Source: Nodosilinea sp. PGN35 (GTDB lineage: Bacteria; Cyanobacteriota; Cyanobacteriia; Phormidesmidales; Phormidesmidaceae). Taken from it: a stretch of 64,000 nucleotides of DNA. The stretch spans positions 806,001 through 870,000 of the forward strand of contig NZ_JAQKQJ010000010.1 of assembly GCF_029109325.1 (NCBI RefSeq), read 5' to 3'. The notes below the pieces were generated by a model. The model was given only the letters and a program-made list of their open reading frames with translations. It was not told the origin of the DNA and searched no databases. The translations under genes were made by a program, and so were the position numbers. Every line of letters begins with the position of its first letter. Positions within the stretch are counted from its first letter, which is position 1. Below are positions 8,299-17,496 of the stretch, piece after piece.

Positions 8299-8991
8299 TC
8301 ATTCAACCCAGTTGCGGTTGCGGTAAGCGGCTAAACGCTCTTCATAGGTGCGCAGTAGACCGTGGTTGTCCTCATCACTCAGGCCGTAGAAACCCGTTTC
8401 CTGGTCATAGACATTGGCATGGTCGGGTGCAGCCGCTGACTGCGCTGGGGCGGCGATCGGCCCCATGCGCCGCAGATCTCCGGCCACGGCATCGTCGCGG
8501 GTGGCCGTGGCGCTGGCCCGATTGCCCAGGGGCGGCATCTGCCGCAAATCGCCTGCCCGAGAGTCATTTTGTGCCCCGGCGGGACTGTAGTTGTGGCCAA
8601 AAAACTGACGGCTAGAGCGCCCCTGGGCAATGGGTTGATAGACCCCTCTCACGCGCGCTTCGTAGTGCTCATCCACCACCATATCGCTGTCGTACTCGGG
8701 CAGATGCTCGACCTGGGGTTTGGTTAGGCCATCGACGTAGACGCGGGTGTTATCGTAGTCAAATCGAGCTAAACCAATGGGGAGCAGTACAGTTTTGCCA
8801 AAGATCCACGGGCCGGTGTCGATTACCAGGTAGCGAAAATGTCCTGCATCATCTACTAGCAAATCCTTGGCCGACCCCACCTTATCGTCACCCTGGGCAT
8901 AGACAGAATAGGAGGTTATTTTATCCATCTGACCGTCAGCCAGCGTCTCGCGGTAGTTGGGATAGTAATCTTTAAGTCGATGCAAAGGCAT
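8299..8991 (-). CDS. PRC-barrel domain protein
   Basis: This 230-residue soluble protein has an N-terminal PRC-barrel region (about 15-90) with GSAKDLLVDDAGHFRYLVID, followed by a second barrel-like segment (YDNTRVYVDGL) and a low-complexity Ala/Arg/Pro-rich tail. PRC barrels occur in the photosynthetic reaction-centre H subunit and in RimM; the function of the cyanobacterial stand-alone proteins is unknown. The start is fixed by AAAGGAGG 7 bases before the ATG. The motif AGDLR-MPP/MGP recurs twice in the tail (residues about 147 and 170). It is divergent from the SelD fusion gene. Confidence 0.8.
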   Translation of the reverse strand: MPLHRLKDYYPNYRETLADGQMDKITSYSVYAQGDDKVGSAKDLLVDDAGHFRYLVIDTGPWIFGKTVLLPIGLARFDYDNTRVYVDGLTKPQVEHLPEYDSDMVVDEHYEARVRGVYQPIAQGRSSRQFFGHNYSPAGAQNDSRAGDLRQMPPLGNRASATATRDDAVAGDLRRMGPIAAPAQSAAAPDHANVYDQETGFYGLSDEDNHGLLRTYEERLAAYRNRNWVE

Positions 8992-9124
8992 AGCAAAGCC
9001 TCCTTTAATTTGTCTTAACTTAAAACCTATCGAAAAGACGTAAGTTCTCCATCGCTCACCAGAGAGACTGCCCCGGCCCCAGGAGGCATATCCTAGGACT
9101 CGGCCAGGCGGCACACCTTAGAAA

Positions 9125-11473
9125 ATGGCCATGATGCAGACTGAACCAACAATCTCAACCGATGTGGTGCTGGTGGGGGGGGGCCATACCCACGCCCTGG
9201 TGCTGCGGCGGTGGGGCATGGCCCCCCTGCCCGGAGTGCGGCTGACGTTGCTGAGCGATCTGGTCGATACACCCTACTCGGGCATGCTGCCCAGCTACGT
9301 GGCCGGGCGCTACAGCTTTGATGAAGCCCACATTGACCTCAGGCCGCTGGCCCGCTTTGCCCAATGCCGCCTGGTGGTCGATCGCGCCGTGGGGCTCGAC
9401 CTGGCCCGGCAGCGGGTGCTGTGCGCCACCCACCCACCATTGGCCTACGATGTGCTGTCCATCGACACCGGCAGCACCCCGGCGACGCTGTCGGTGCCGG
9501 GGGCGGCGGAGTACGCCATTGCCGCCAAACCGGTGCCCGCCCTGCTGCGCCAGTGGCAACAGCTCATAGAGCAGGTTGAAGCGCATCCGCAGCGGCCTCT
9601 GACCCTGGCTGTCGTGGGCGGCGGCGTAGGCGGTGTGGAGCTAACAATTGCGGTACACGAACGGCTGGTGGAGCTGCTAAAGGCCCTGGGCCAACCGGCC
9701 ACCAACCTGACGCTGCACCTGGTTCACCGGGGCGAGGAGCTGGCCCCCGAGCGCAACCGCTGGACACGCCGCCGATTGGCGCGGGTACTCAGGTCGCGCG
9801 GCATTCAAGTTCATCTCAACGAAGCTGTCAAGGAGATCTGCCTGGATGAATCCAGCGGTCAGCGCCGGGTCAGGGGAGCTGCGGGGCTGGTGGTGAGCTG
9901 CGATCGCCTCTTCTGGGTCACCAGCGCCGCTGCCCCGGCCTGGCTGCAAGACTCTGGCCTTTCCCTAGATGACCAAGGTTTTATTCAGGTGGGCGACACC
10001 CTGCAAACCCGCTCCCACCCCAACGTGTTTGCCGCCGGGGATGTGGCCACCATGGTTAGCCACCCCCGCCCTAAGGCCGGGGTGTTTGCCGTGCGCCAGG
10101 GGCCACCCCTGGCCGACAACCTGCGCCGCTATGTGCAGGGGCAGCCGCTTAAACCCTTTCGCCCCCAGCGCCAGTTCCTCAGCCTGATCGAAACTGGGGA
10201 CGGTAGGGCGATCGCCGATCGCGGCCCCATCTCCGTCGAGTCGCCCCTGGCCCACCGCTGGAAAGACCGCATCGATCGCCAGTTCATGGCCCGCTTCCAG
10301 GATCTACCCATCGGCCCGATGTCCGCCCCGCCCCGCCGCCCCGCCCCGCCCCACTTCGAGCCGGGCCAAGCCCCCCTACCCCCTACCCCTCACCCCTCAC
10401 CTCCCCCCTGCGCCGGCTGCGGCTCCAAAGTCGGCAGCGCCGCCCTAACCGCTGCCCTCCGCCGAGTGCGCCAAGACTTCCCCGAGGTCGCCAGCGATGC
10501 GGTACTGATCGGGCTAGACACCCCGGACGATGCCGCCGTAGTCACCGTGCCGCCGGGCATGGCCCTGGTGCAGACCGTGGACTACTTCACCGCCCTGGTC
10601 GATGACCCGTTTCTTTTTGCCCAGATCTGCCTCAAGCACTGCCTCGGGGATCTCTACGCCATGGGTGCCCAGCCCCACACGGTGCTGGCCCTGGTGCAGG
10701 TGCCCTACGCCACCCCGGCCAAGCAGACTGAAATGCTCTACCAAATCTTGGCCGGCACCACCAAAGGGCTGCTGGTTGCCAACGCGCCGCTGGTGGGGGG
10801 GCACACCACCGTCGGCCCCCAGCTGGCCCTGGGTTTTGCCTGCAACGGCATCGCCAGCCCCAACACCCTGCTGCGCAAAAGCGGCATGCAGCCCGGCGAT
10901 GCGCTGATTCTCACCCAGCCCCTGGGCACGGGTACCCTATTTGCCGCCGATATGCAGGGCCGGGCCAAGGGGCGGTGGATTGAGGCGGCGATCGCCCATC
11001 TGCTCACCCCTAACCAGGCGGCCGCCGCCATCTTTTGCGCCCACGGGGCCACCGCCTGCACCGATGTCACTGGCTTTGGCCTGGCCGGGCACCTGCTCGA
11101 AATGCTGCGCGCCTCCGGAGCGGCGGCGACCTTGACCCTTGAGGCCCTGCCGGTGCTGCCGGGTGCGATCGATACCGTGAAGGCGGGCCTTTTTAGCAGC
11201 CTTTACCCCCAAAACCTCCAGGCAGCAGATTTTGTCGATCGACGCTGGGGCAACCATCCGATCTACCCCCTGCTGTTCGACCCCCAAACCGCTGGGGGGC
11301 TCCTGGCGGCCGTGCCCGCCGCCGCTGCCAACAGCTGCCTGGCCGAACTCCACCGCCAGGGCTACAAAACGGCGGCGGTGATCGGTCGGGTAACCCCCGC
11401 CGCCGCCCCCGCCATCGCCCTAACTGCCGACCAGGCGGCTAGCCATCGCCAAAACCGCGAGGCCATTCTGTAA
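9125..11473 (+). CDS. selD: Fused NAD(P)/FAD oxidoreductase - selenide, water dikinase (SelD)
   Basis: This is a 782-residue fusion. Residues 1-400 are a two-Rossmann flavoprotein of the NADH-dehydrogenase/sulfide-quinone reductase type (VLVGGGHTHALVL, AVVGGGVGGVELT, VFAAGDVA). Residues about 428-782 are SelD, which makes selenophosphate from selenide and ATP; the catalytic loop CAGCGSK keeps the Cys and Lys, and LVGGHTT and VTGFGLAGHL are typical. There is no in-frame TGA, so the Cys form is used. The fusion is known in cyanobacteria and may deliver reduced selenium to SelD. The linker (about 401-427) is Pro-rich and encoded by repeated CCCCTACCCC/CCCCTCACC words like those found between genes elsewhere in the window. 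Confidence 0.93.
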   Translation: MAMMQTEPTISTDVVLVGGGHTHALVLRRWGMAPLPGVRLTLLSDLVDTPYSGMLPSYVAGRYSFDEAHIDLRPLARFAQCRLVVDRAVGLDLARQRVLCATHPPLAYDVLSIDTGSTPATLSVPGAAEYAIAAKPVPALLRQWQQLIEQVEAHPQRPLTLAVVGGGVGGVELTIAVHERLVELLKALGQPATNLTLHLVHRGEELAPERNRWTRRRLARVLRSRGIQVHLNEAVKEICLDESSGQRRVRGAAGLVVSCDRLFWVTSAAAPAWLQDSGLSLDDQGFIQVGDTLQTRSHPNVFAAGDVATMVSHPRPKAGVFAVRQGPPLADNLRRYVQGQPLKPFRPQRQFLSLIETGDGRAIADRGPISVESPLAHRWKDRIDRQFMARFQDLPIGPMSAPPRRPAPPHFEPGQAPLPPTPHPSPPPCAGCGSKVGSAALTAALRRVRQDFPEVASDAVLIGLDTPDDAAVVTVPPGMALVQTVDYFTALVDDPFLFAQICLKHCLGDLYAMGAQPHTVLALVQVPYATPAKQTEMLYQILAGTTKGLLVANAPLVGGHTTVGPQLALGFACNGIASPNTLLRKSGMQPGDALILTQPLGTGTLFAADMQGRAKGRWIEAAIAHLLTPNQAAAAIFCAHGATACTDVTGFGLAGHLLEMLRASGAAATLTLEALPVLPGAIDTVKAGLFSSLYPQNLQAADFVDRRWGNHPIYPLLFDPQTAGGLLAAVPAAAANSCLAELHRQGYKTAAVIGRVTPAAAPAIALTADQAASHRQNREAIL

Positions 11474-11541
11474 GCTCCCGCCGCAACATTCGCCATCGCC
11501 CACGCTAGGCGATGCCTAGCCTGGAGCGATCGCCAAGCCGG

Positions 11542-13668
11542 TTAACCAAGCGTGCGGGTGATGGTTGCGCCATCGATCGCCCTAGAGAACAGGTAGCCCT
11601 GCCCGTACTCACAGCCCAGATCCAGTAAAATCTCTCGCTGTGCCGGGGTTTCAATGCCCTCGGCGGTCACCGCCATGCCCAGGGTGTGGCAGAGGTCAAG
11701 AATGGCGCGCACAATTTCCAGCTTCTCCGCGTCGGTTTCCATACCGTGGATAAAGGAGCGATCGATCTTGACGATATCGATGGGGAACTGGTGCAGATAG
11801 CTCAACGAGGAGTAGCCCGTGCCAAAGTCATCCAGACAGATCTGCACGTTCAGCTGCTTCAGCTCGGAAAGCATGCTGGCGGCCTCTTTGGCATTCTCAA
11901 TAAAAACGCTCTCGGTAATCTCCAGCTTTAACAGGTGACCGTCCATGTTGGTCTCTTGCAGAATGTCGGCAAAGGTGTCAACCAGGTTTTTTTGGGTGAA
12001 GTGATACGTGGATAGGTTGACGTTGATGGCCATAGTCGGCGGGGGGCCGGTGTTACCGATTTGTCGGCTCAGCTGTCCATCGACCAGGCCCCAGGCCCCT
12101 ACCCCCAACTGTCGCCAGGCCTGGAGCTGTTGGCAGGCCTGGCGCAGCACCCACTGATCCAGGGTGACGATCAGGCCCATCTCTTCGGCCAGGGCAATAA
12201 AGTGGTCTGGATAGATCAGCTCTGCGCCGGGCTTTTGCCAGCGCACCAGGGCTTCAAGGCTGGTGACCGCTTCGGTCGCCAGAGCAACGATGGGCTGGTA
12301 GTGCACCACGAGTTCGCTGTGGGCGATCGCCTGGCGTAGGGCGTGCTCTCGCTGCATCAGTTCTCTGGCCTGCCTGTGCATGGCCGTATCAAAAAGCTCA
12401 TAGTCACCGTGCCCCCGCCTTTTGGCTCGGTACATGGCGATATCGGCGTGGCGCAACAGATCGGTGGCCTGCTCGTAGGGGATGGAATTCATGACGATGC
12501 CGATGCTGGCGGTCACCAACAGCTCATGGTTTTCAACCAAAAAGGGCTGCTTGATTTCATCCAGGATGCGCTCGGCGGTGCGACAGGCCACGGCGACATC
12601 GCTGATGTTTTCTAGAAGCACCGCAAACTCGTCGCCGCCAAAGCGGGCCACGGTGTCTACACTGCGCAGATGGGTCTGCAATCTAGGGGCAATGGCCACC
12701 AGCAGCTGATCGCCAATCAGGTGCCCGAGGGTGTCGTTAATGCTCTTAAAGCGATCGAGATCGAGCAGCATGAGGCCAAAACCAAACTCCGGCGATCGCC
12801 GCGCCCGATCGACCGCCTGCCGGAGGCGGTCGAGAAACAGAGCGCGGTTGGGCAGTCCGGTGAGCGTATCGTGCAGAGCATTGTGCTCAAGCTGGGTCTC
12901 CAGACGGCGCTGTTCGGTGCTGTCGCGCACCACCATGACCGCCCCCTCCAGCTGGCCCCGGTCGCTGTAGATCGGAGCCGCGCTATCTGCCACCGGAATT
13001 TCCTGGCCCTGTTTGGTCAGCAGCAGCGCATTTTCCGGCAGGTACACGGTGTGGGCTTCGTGCAGCGACCTCAGCAGGGGGTTGTCGATCAAGTTGCCGG
13101 TTACCTCGTCTACAAAATGAAAAATTTCTGTAGGCGATCGCCCCACGGCTTCAGCCTGCGACCAGCCAGTCAGCCCTTCGGCCACTGGGTTCATGAACTT
13201 GATCAAGCCGCGGGTGTCGCTGGCGGCGACCCCTTCGCTAATGCTGTTTAAGACCGCCAGCAGCCACTGACGGTGTTCTTTAATCGTTTTTTCAAGGCTG
13301 TGTTTATAGAAGGCAATATCGATGTTGGCGCGCAGTTCCCTGGCCTCAAAGGGTTTGAGAATGTAGCCAAAGGGCGTGGTGAGGCTGGCCCGCTGGAAGG
13401 TTTCTTCATCGGCGTAGGCGGTCAAATAAATGACCGGAATATCGAGCTCTTGGGTGATGGCGGCGGCGGCGGCAATGCCGTCTACGGCCCCACTGAGGTG
13501 AATGTCCATTAAGACTAGGTCGGGGCGCAGCTTCAGGGCTCGCTGAATAGCCACCTCGCCAGCGGTGATGATCTCGGGTACTTCATAGCCCAGATCAATT
13601 AGCGTCGCCTGCAAGTCCATGGCAATGACGACTTCATCCTCAACGACCAAAATGGTCTTGTTCTTCAT
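11542..13668 (-). CDS. Response regulator with PAS, GGDEF and EAL domains (cyclic di-GMP turnover)
   Basis: This 708-residue protein has a receiver domain (1-125; acidic D11, phospho-acceptor D55, K105), a PAS domain (about 135-260), a GGDEF domain with ARFGGDEF intact at about 340 and an inhibitory RxxD site (RSVD) five residues before it, then an EAL domain with intact LEALVRW and DDFGTGYSSLSYL. Both the cyclase and the phosphodiesterase look functional, so it should make and/or degrade c-di-GMP under phosphorylation control. It starts 5 bases after the stop of the sensor kinase gene, its likely partner. c-di-GMP could connect this pair to exopolysaccharide production, but nothing in the sequence proves that. 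Confidence 0.93.
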   Translation of the reverse strand: MKNKTILVVEDEVVIAMDLQATLIDLGYEVPEIITAGEVAIQRALKLRPDLVLMDIHLSGAVDGIAAAAAITQELDIPVIYLTAYADEETFQRASLTTPFGYILKPFEARELRANIDIAFYKHSLEKTIKEHRQWLLAVLNSISEGVAASDTRGLIKFMNPVAEGLTGWSQAEAVGRSPTEIFHFVDEVTGNLIDNPLLRSLHEAHTVYLPENALLLTKQGQEIPVADSAAPIYSDRGQLEGAVMVVRDSTEQRRLETQLEHNALHDTLTGLPNRALFLDRLRQAVDRARRSPEFGFGLMLLDLDRFKSINDTLGHLIGDQLLVAIAPRLQTHLRSVDTVARFGGDEFAVLLENISDVAVACRTAERILDEIKQPFLVENHELLVTASIGIVMNSIPYEQATDLLRHADIAMYRAKRRGHGDYELFDTAMHRQARELMQREHALRQAIAHSELVVHYQPIVALATEAVTSLEALVRWQKPGAELIYPDHFIALAEEMGLIVTLDQWVLRQACQQLQAWRQLGVGAWGLVDGQLSRQIGNTGPPPTMAINVNLSTYHFTQKNLVDTFADILQETNMDGHLLKLEITESVFIENAKEAASMLSELKQLNVQICLDDFGTGYSSLSYLHQFPIDIVKIDRSFIHGMETDAEKLEIVRAILDLCHTLGMAVTAEGIETPAQREILLDLGCEYGQGYLFSRAIDGATITRTLG

Positions 13669-13673
13669 AGTTT

Positions 13674-15965
13674 CTAAGCCGGAAATACAATTTGAAAGGC
13701 AGAACCGACGACCTGGGGCACGATCGCAACCTCTCCCCCAATTTGGTTGGTCAGATTTCGCACCAGGCTTAGGCCCAAGGACGATACGCGCTCTAGATTA
13801 AAATCCTTGGGCAAGCCAACCCCATTGTCCCCCACCCGCAGCGCAACCTGGTGGTTGGGACTGCGGGCTGCGGTAATGACAATTTCGCCGGGTTTACCTT
13901 CGGCAAAGGCGTACTTGAGCGCGTTGGACATCAGCTCAGTGAGAATCAGGCCGCAGGGTAGGGCCGTCTCAATGTCTAAACTGTAGGGCTCAATCTCAAG
14001 CCGCAGAGCGATGGGGCTGTTGCCCGAGCGATAGGTTTCTAGCAGGCTGTAGGCCAAACTGTGAATGTAGTCAGCCAGATCAATGCGGGTTAGATCGTCA
14101 GATTTGTAGAGCTTTTCGTGCACCAGCGCCATAGCCAGCACCCGGCTTTGGCTGTCTCTCAGCACCGCCAGGGCCACCGGGTCAGACAGCTTACGCGACT
14201 GTAGGCTGAGCAGGCTGTAGACCACTTGCAGGTTGTTTTTGACCCGGTGATAGATCTCTTTGAGCAGCAGTTCTTTTTCTCTGAGCGAGGCCTGAAGTTT
14301 GGCTTCCGATTCTTTGCGATCGCTGATATCTTGATGCACCGCCACCAGCACCGAGCCGTACTCCGGGTGCTCAAACACTGAGGTAGTGGCGCTACACCAA
14401 AAGGGCGTGCCGTCTTTTTTAACATTGTGCACTTCGTAGGTGGCTTCTAGATTCTCCAAAACGGCCTGGCGAATGGTCTGATTCACCGCTTCGGCTTCGG
14501 CCCGATCGGTAGCGTAGTTGACGATCGAGACATGCTGCCCGTTCAGCTCGCCGGGGTCGTAGCCAAACATCTGCTCAAACTTGCGGTTGGTGTAGCAGAT
14601 CATGCCGTTGTCTGCCCTGACCACGCCAATCCCCTCGGCCATGTTGCGGGTAATCACCGCCTGAAATTCTTGAATTTGCTCGGCCCGTTTGCGATCGCTG
14701 ATGTCGAGAATTACCCCCAGCATCCGCACCGGCTGCTGGTCTGCGTCATACAGCCCTCGGCCCCGGCCCACCAGCCACCGCATGGTGCCGTCGGGGTAAA
14801 ACACCCGGTACTCGGTTTCGTAGTCGGTGTGCTGGTGCAGGGCGTCTTGCAGGGCCTGCTCCACCCGCTCTAAATCGTCGGGGTGAATGGCGTGACGCCA
14901 GCTCTGGTAGGGGTCGGCGGTGGTGTTGGGGTCGAGCCCCAGCAGCCTAAAGTGGTTGTCGTTCCAGACCACGGTGTTTTGCCGCACATCCCAGTCCCAG
15001 GTGCCGATGTGGGTAAATTCGAGGGTGTGCCGCAGCTGCTCTTCGCGGCGGGCCAGGGTCTCTTCGGCCTGCTTGCGCTCGGTGATGTCTTCGAGAATGT
15101 ACGAAAATCGAGGGTGCCCGCTGGGGCCGCTGTCGACGGCACACACACTCCCCGACAGCCAGCGCCCCCGAGACGGCTCCTCTGCCTGGTAGGACTCAAA
15201 CCGCACCGGGGCCTGGGTGCGCTCGGCCTCGCGGCAGTAGGCACTCCAGCGCTCAATGGTGGCGGCAGAGACCCCCAGATCGCTGGCAAACCGATTTTGC
15301 ACCGCCTGGGGGGAAACGCCCAAAAATAAGGCGGTAGCTCCGTTGCCGGAAATGTACAAAATATCGCCGTCATAGAGTTCGACCACCCCCATGGGCATGG
15401 TGGCACTGTCAAACAGGCTGCGCAGAATTGATTTCCGCTGGCGCAGATCGGCATTGATTTCTGAGAGTGTGGCGGTGCGGTCAGCCACCCGCTGCTCGAG
15501 TTCATCCTTGGCCCGGCGCAGGTCGTCTAGGGCCTGCTGGCGTTCGGCCTCCATGCGTTTGCGCTCGGTCACCTCTTGACAGACAATGCTGATGCCAATG
15601 ATGCGATCGCCGTCCTTCAGGGGCCAAAAGCTCTCCACCCAGGTGCGCTGCACGCCAGGCTGGGCCGGGGTCTCGCCGTTAACTTCCACATTCAGCAGCG
15701 GTTCCCCCGTCGCCAGAATTGGAGGCAGCACGGTCTCCGCCTGGTCGGCCAAATTGGGCAGCAGCTCGCGCACGGTGCGCCCCAAGTGAGCCTCGACGGA
15801 CAGCCCGTTCATCTCCGCCAGCCGCTGGTTAACCCGCACAAAGCGCAGCTCGCGATCGAGCACGCCCAGACCAATGGGGGCCGACTGGTAGATGGTTTCG
15901 ATTTCGGCGAGCTGCTGCACCTGCCGCTGGTGGGCAGGACTGACTGACCTCTCAGCCTGGGTCAT
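13674..15965 (-). CDS. Multi-PAS sensor histidine kinase (HisKA_2/HWE-like)
   Basis: This 763-residue soluble protein has four PAS/PAC modules (about 25-145, 190-300, 305-430, 435-555) and a kinase core of the HisKA_2 type: the phospho-acceptor is in IYHRVKNNLQVV (His about 571), the N box is ELMSNALKYAF and the G box is DNGVGLP. A coiled coil (about 145-190) links the first two PAS domains. No transmembrane helix is seen, so it senses a cytoplasmic signal. I use the Met with GGGAGACCCCT upstream; the Met 8 codons earlier lacks a site. It is immediately upstream of and co-transcribed with the GGDEF-EAL regulator. Confidence 0.92.
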   Translation of the reverse strand: MTQAERSVSPAHQRQVQQLAEIETIYQSAPIGLGVLDRELRFVRVNQRLAEMNGLSVEAHLGRTVRELLPNLADQAETVLPPILATGEPLLNVEVNGETPAQPGVQRTWVESFWPLKDGDRIIGISIVCQEVTERKRMEAERQQALDDLRRAKDELEQRVADRTATLSEINADLRQRKSILRSLFDSATMPMGVVELYDGDILYISGNGATALFLGVSPQAVQNRFASDLGVSAATIERWSAYCREAERTQAPVRFESYQAEEPSRGRWLSGSVCAVDSGPSGHPRFSYILEDITERKQAEETLARREEQLRHTLEFTHIGTWDWDVRQNTVVWNDNHFRLLGLDPNTTADPYQSWRHAIHPDDLERVEQALQDALHQHTDYETEYRVFYPDGTMRWLVGRGRGLYDADQQPVRMLGVILDISDRKRAEQIQEFQAVITRNMAEGIGVVRADNGMICYTNRKFEQMFGYDPGELNGQHVSIVNYATDRAEAEAVNQTIRQAVLENLEATYEVHNVKKDGTPFWCSATTSVFEHPEYGSVLVAVHQDISDRKESEAKLQASLREKELLLKEIYHRVKNNLQVVYSLLSLQSRKLSDPVALAVLRDSQSRVLAMALVHEKLYKSDDLTRIDLADYIHSLAYSLLETYRSGNSPIALRLEIEPYSLDIETALPCGLILTELMSNALKYAFAEGKPGEIVITAARSPNHQVALRVGDNGVGLPKDFNLERVSSLGLSLVRNLTNQIGGEVAIVPQVVGSAFQIVFPA

Positions 15966-16379
15966 AGGGGTCTCCCTGGCGATCGCCAAAAACTTCCCTC
16001 TTTAACGGCATTTGGCTGAGTTTAGGTTCAGCCAAACGGCTGTTCTGAGCTTTCCCGACTAATCCTGGCGATCGCTCTGATAAGCTCAGCCAGTCGTTAG
16101 GTCATAGTTCCCGATCAACCCCTGCGCTGTTTTTCTGAGGTGCCAAACTGGCACCAAATTAACAATAGTCCACAGAGTTTCAGGCCGAAAGCCTAGGTTT
16201 ACAGTTGTTATAGCCATCGTCCCCCTGGCTAGGGCGAGCCCAGACACCGCTCTACCGACATCTCACCCCAGCCCGGCGCGCGACAGCCAAAAAAAACCAA
16301 CCCGAGACCAGACGACCGTTGGGCATAGAGGCAATGGGGGTGGCCCCCGTCTGGCCCCAGAGTGAAAATGACTAGGGCG
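15966..16379. other. Intergenic region, one short duplicated sequence
   Basis: No gene is supported here. The only notable item is a 20-base exact match (16305-16324) to the 3' end of the gene at 16888-17496; see the separate entry. The region should hold the kinase promoter. Confidence 0.5.
16305..16324 (-). repeat. 20-base copy of the 3' end of the two-repeat gene
   Basis: The sequence is identical to 16890-16909, which encodes the last residues (NGRLV) of the gene ending at 16888. A match of this length so close by is unlikely by chance and suggests a leftover of a duplicated or recombined gene end. The surrounding bases do not align obviously. Confidence 0.55.
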
Positions 16380-16778
16380 CTATACCGTCGCCGCCTTGTA
16401 GGCGGCCCAGCCGCCGTGGGCTGAGATATCGGGCCAGCCGTGCTCGTCAATTAGCGCTTTCGGGTAGAGAAAGGCGATCGCCCTACCCCCATCGGCCAGC
16501 TGCACCTCGTGGGGATACATGTGCGGCGGCTCATTGTCTTTTAGGTAGTCATACTGCTCTGGCGTCATCGCGTACAGCTCACCGGGAATCGAAATCCCCC
16601 CCGACTCGACCTCGTAGATACCGGGATGCCAACCATCTTTGACCGCGTGCAGTCGGTAGATGGGAGCCGTTGCCGCCGCTCCCATAAAGGCTGCATCCTG
16701 GAGGTTTTGGTTGTCGGGCTGGCCGCGCAGGGCCGAACCACAGATAAAGACCGTAATGCTTTCGGGATTGTCAGTCAT
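16380..16778 (-). CDS. Gamma-glutamylcyclotransferase-like protein
   Basis: This 132-residue protein has the GGCT/AIG2-like fold signature near the N-terminus (FICGSALRGQPDNQNL) and a conserved GELYAMTPEQYDYLKDNEPP segment. The FxCGSAL...QPDN form resembles the C-terminal domain of allophanate hydrolases and its stand-alone relatives, more than classical gamma-glutamylcyclotransferase with YGxL. The reaction is therefore uncertain. The start Met has no strong ribosome-binding site. The end of the next leftward gene lies about 110 bases upstream. Confidence 0.75.
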   Translation of the reverse strand: MTDNPESITVFICGSALRGQPDNQNLQDAAFMGAAATAPIYRLHAVKDGWHPGIYEVESGGISIPGELYAMTPEQYDYLKDNEPPHMYPHEVQLADGGRAIAFLYPKALIDEHGWPDISAHGGWAAYKAATV

Positions 16779-16887
16779 GGCGAGCGTTCCAGTGCTGGAG
16801 ATAGCGTGAACAGGGTTTCAAATAATCACCTTAGAGGATCACGCCACCGCCGACACAGTTTTCTGTATACAGCCCGCCCTCCAGCCC

Positions 16888-17496
16888 CTAGACCAGACGA
16901 CCGTTGGGCTCCAGCAGCGCCAGGGTAAACGTGGGCGGCTCAACCACCAGCAGGGTCTGGTCGCCCCGGCGGGCCAGCTTAGCGGCCATATCCAGCACCT
17001 TAGCGGCATCGGTATCCTGCTTAAAGAAGCTGTAGTAGCGGCTGTTGTAGGTCAGCGCCATCAGCGGCTTGGTGACATCGGGTACCTGCAAGCGGCAGGT
17101 CTGGTAGGCGGTTTCGTCGCTCACCACCAGACAGTCCTGGGGGCCAAATACGGGCTGAATGCCGTAGCCTGGGCTGCTGGCCGGAGGCGCGTAACGAGCC
17201 TGGGGTTCGTAGGCCCACACCGCATAGCCCCGTCGCGTTTGGGTCAGGGCGGCGGTATGGTCTCGTTTGCTCAGGCGGGTCACCACATCGAGAGCCTTAC
17301 GGGCCTCGGGTACCACCTTGAGAAAGCTGTAAAACTGATTGTCCACGTAGACCGCCGACAGTCGATGGTCAACGTCGGGCACCCGAATGTGGCAGGGGGT
17401 GTAGAGGTCGCGGTCAAACAGCAGTTTGCAGGCCATAGCCGGGGCGGGCACAGTCGCCAGAGAAACCGAAGCATCGAAGCGAGGGGAGACGCTCAT
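16888..17496 (-). CDS. Hypothetical protein with two internal repeats
   Basis: This 202-residue protein is not recognised. It consists of two similar halves of about 75 residues: each has a Cys followed by a hydrophobic residue and VPDV (CHIRVPDVDHRLSAVYV and CRLQVPDVTKPLMALTY), then YSFLK/YSFFK, then an Ala/Lys-rich helix (KALDVVTRLSKRD and KVLDMAAKLARRG), then a hydrophobic strand (YAVWAYEPQA and FTLALLEPNG). The halves are joined by a Pro/Tyr-rich linker. No signal peptide or membrane helix is seen. I start at MSVSPRF; upstream codons are unlike coding sequence. It is divergent from chlD. Confidence 0.65.
   Translation of the reverse strand: MSVSPRFDASVSLATVPAPAMACKLLFDRDLYTPCHIRVPDVDHRLSAVYVDNQFYSFLKVVPEARKALDVVTRLSKRDHTAALTQTRRGYAVWAYEPQARYAPPASSPGYGIQPVFGPQDCLVVSDETAYQTCRLQVPDVTKPLMALTYNSRYYSFFKQDTDAAKVLDMAAKLARRGDQTLLVVEPPTFTLALLEPNGRLV

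Noticed and set aside
8115..8615. A plus-strand frame overlapping the end of the PRC-barrel gene
   Set aside because: No ribosome-binding site, no protein-like composition, and it overlaps the conserved minus-strand gene.
9125..11473. Selenocysteine in the SelD fusion
   Set aside because: The catalytic position is encoded by TGC and no in-frame TGA or SECIS-like need is seen.
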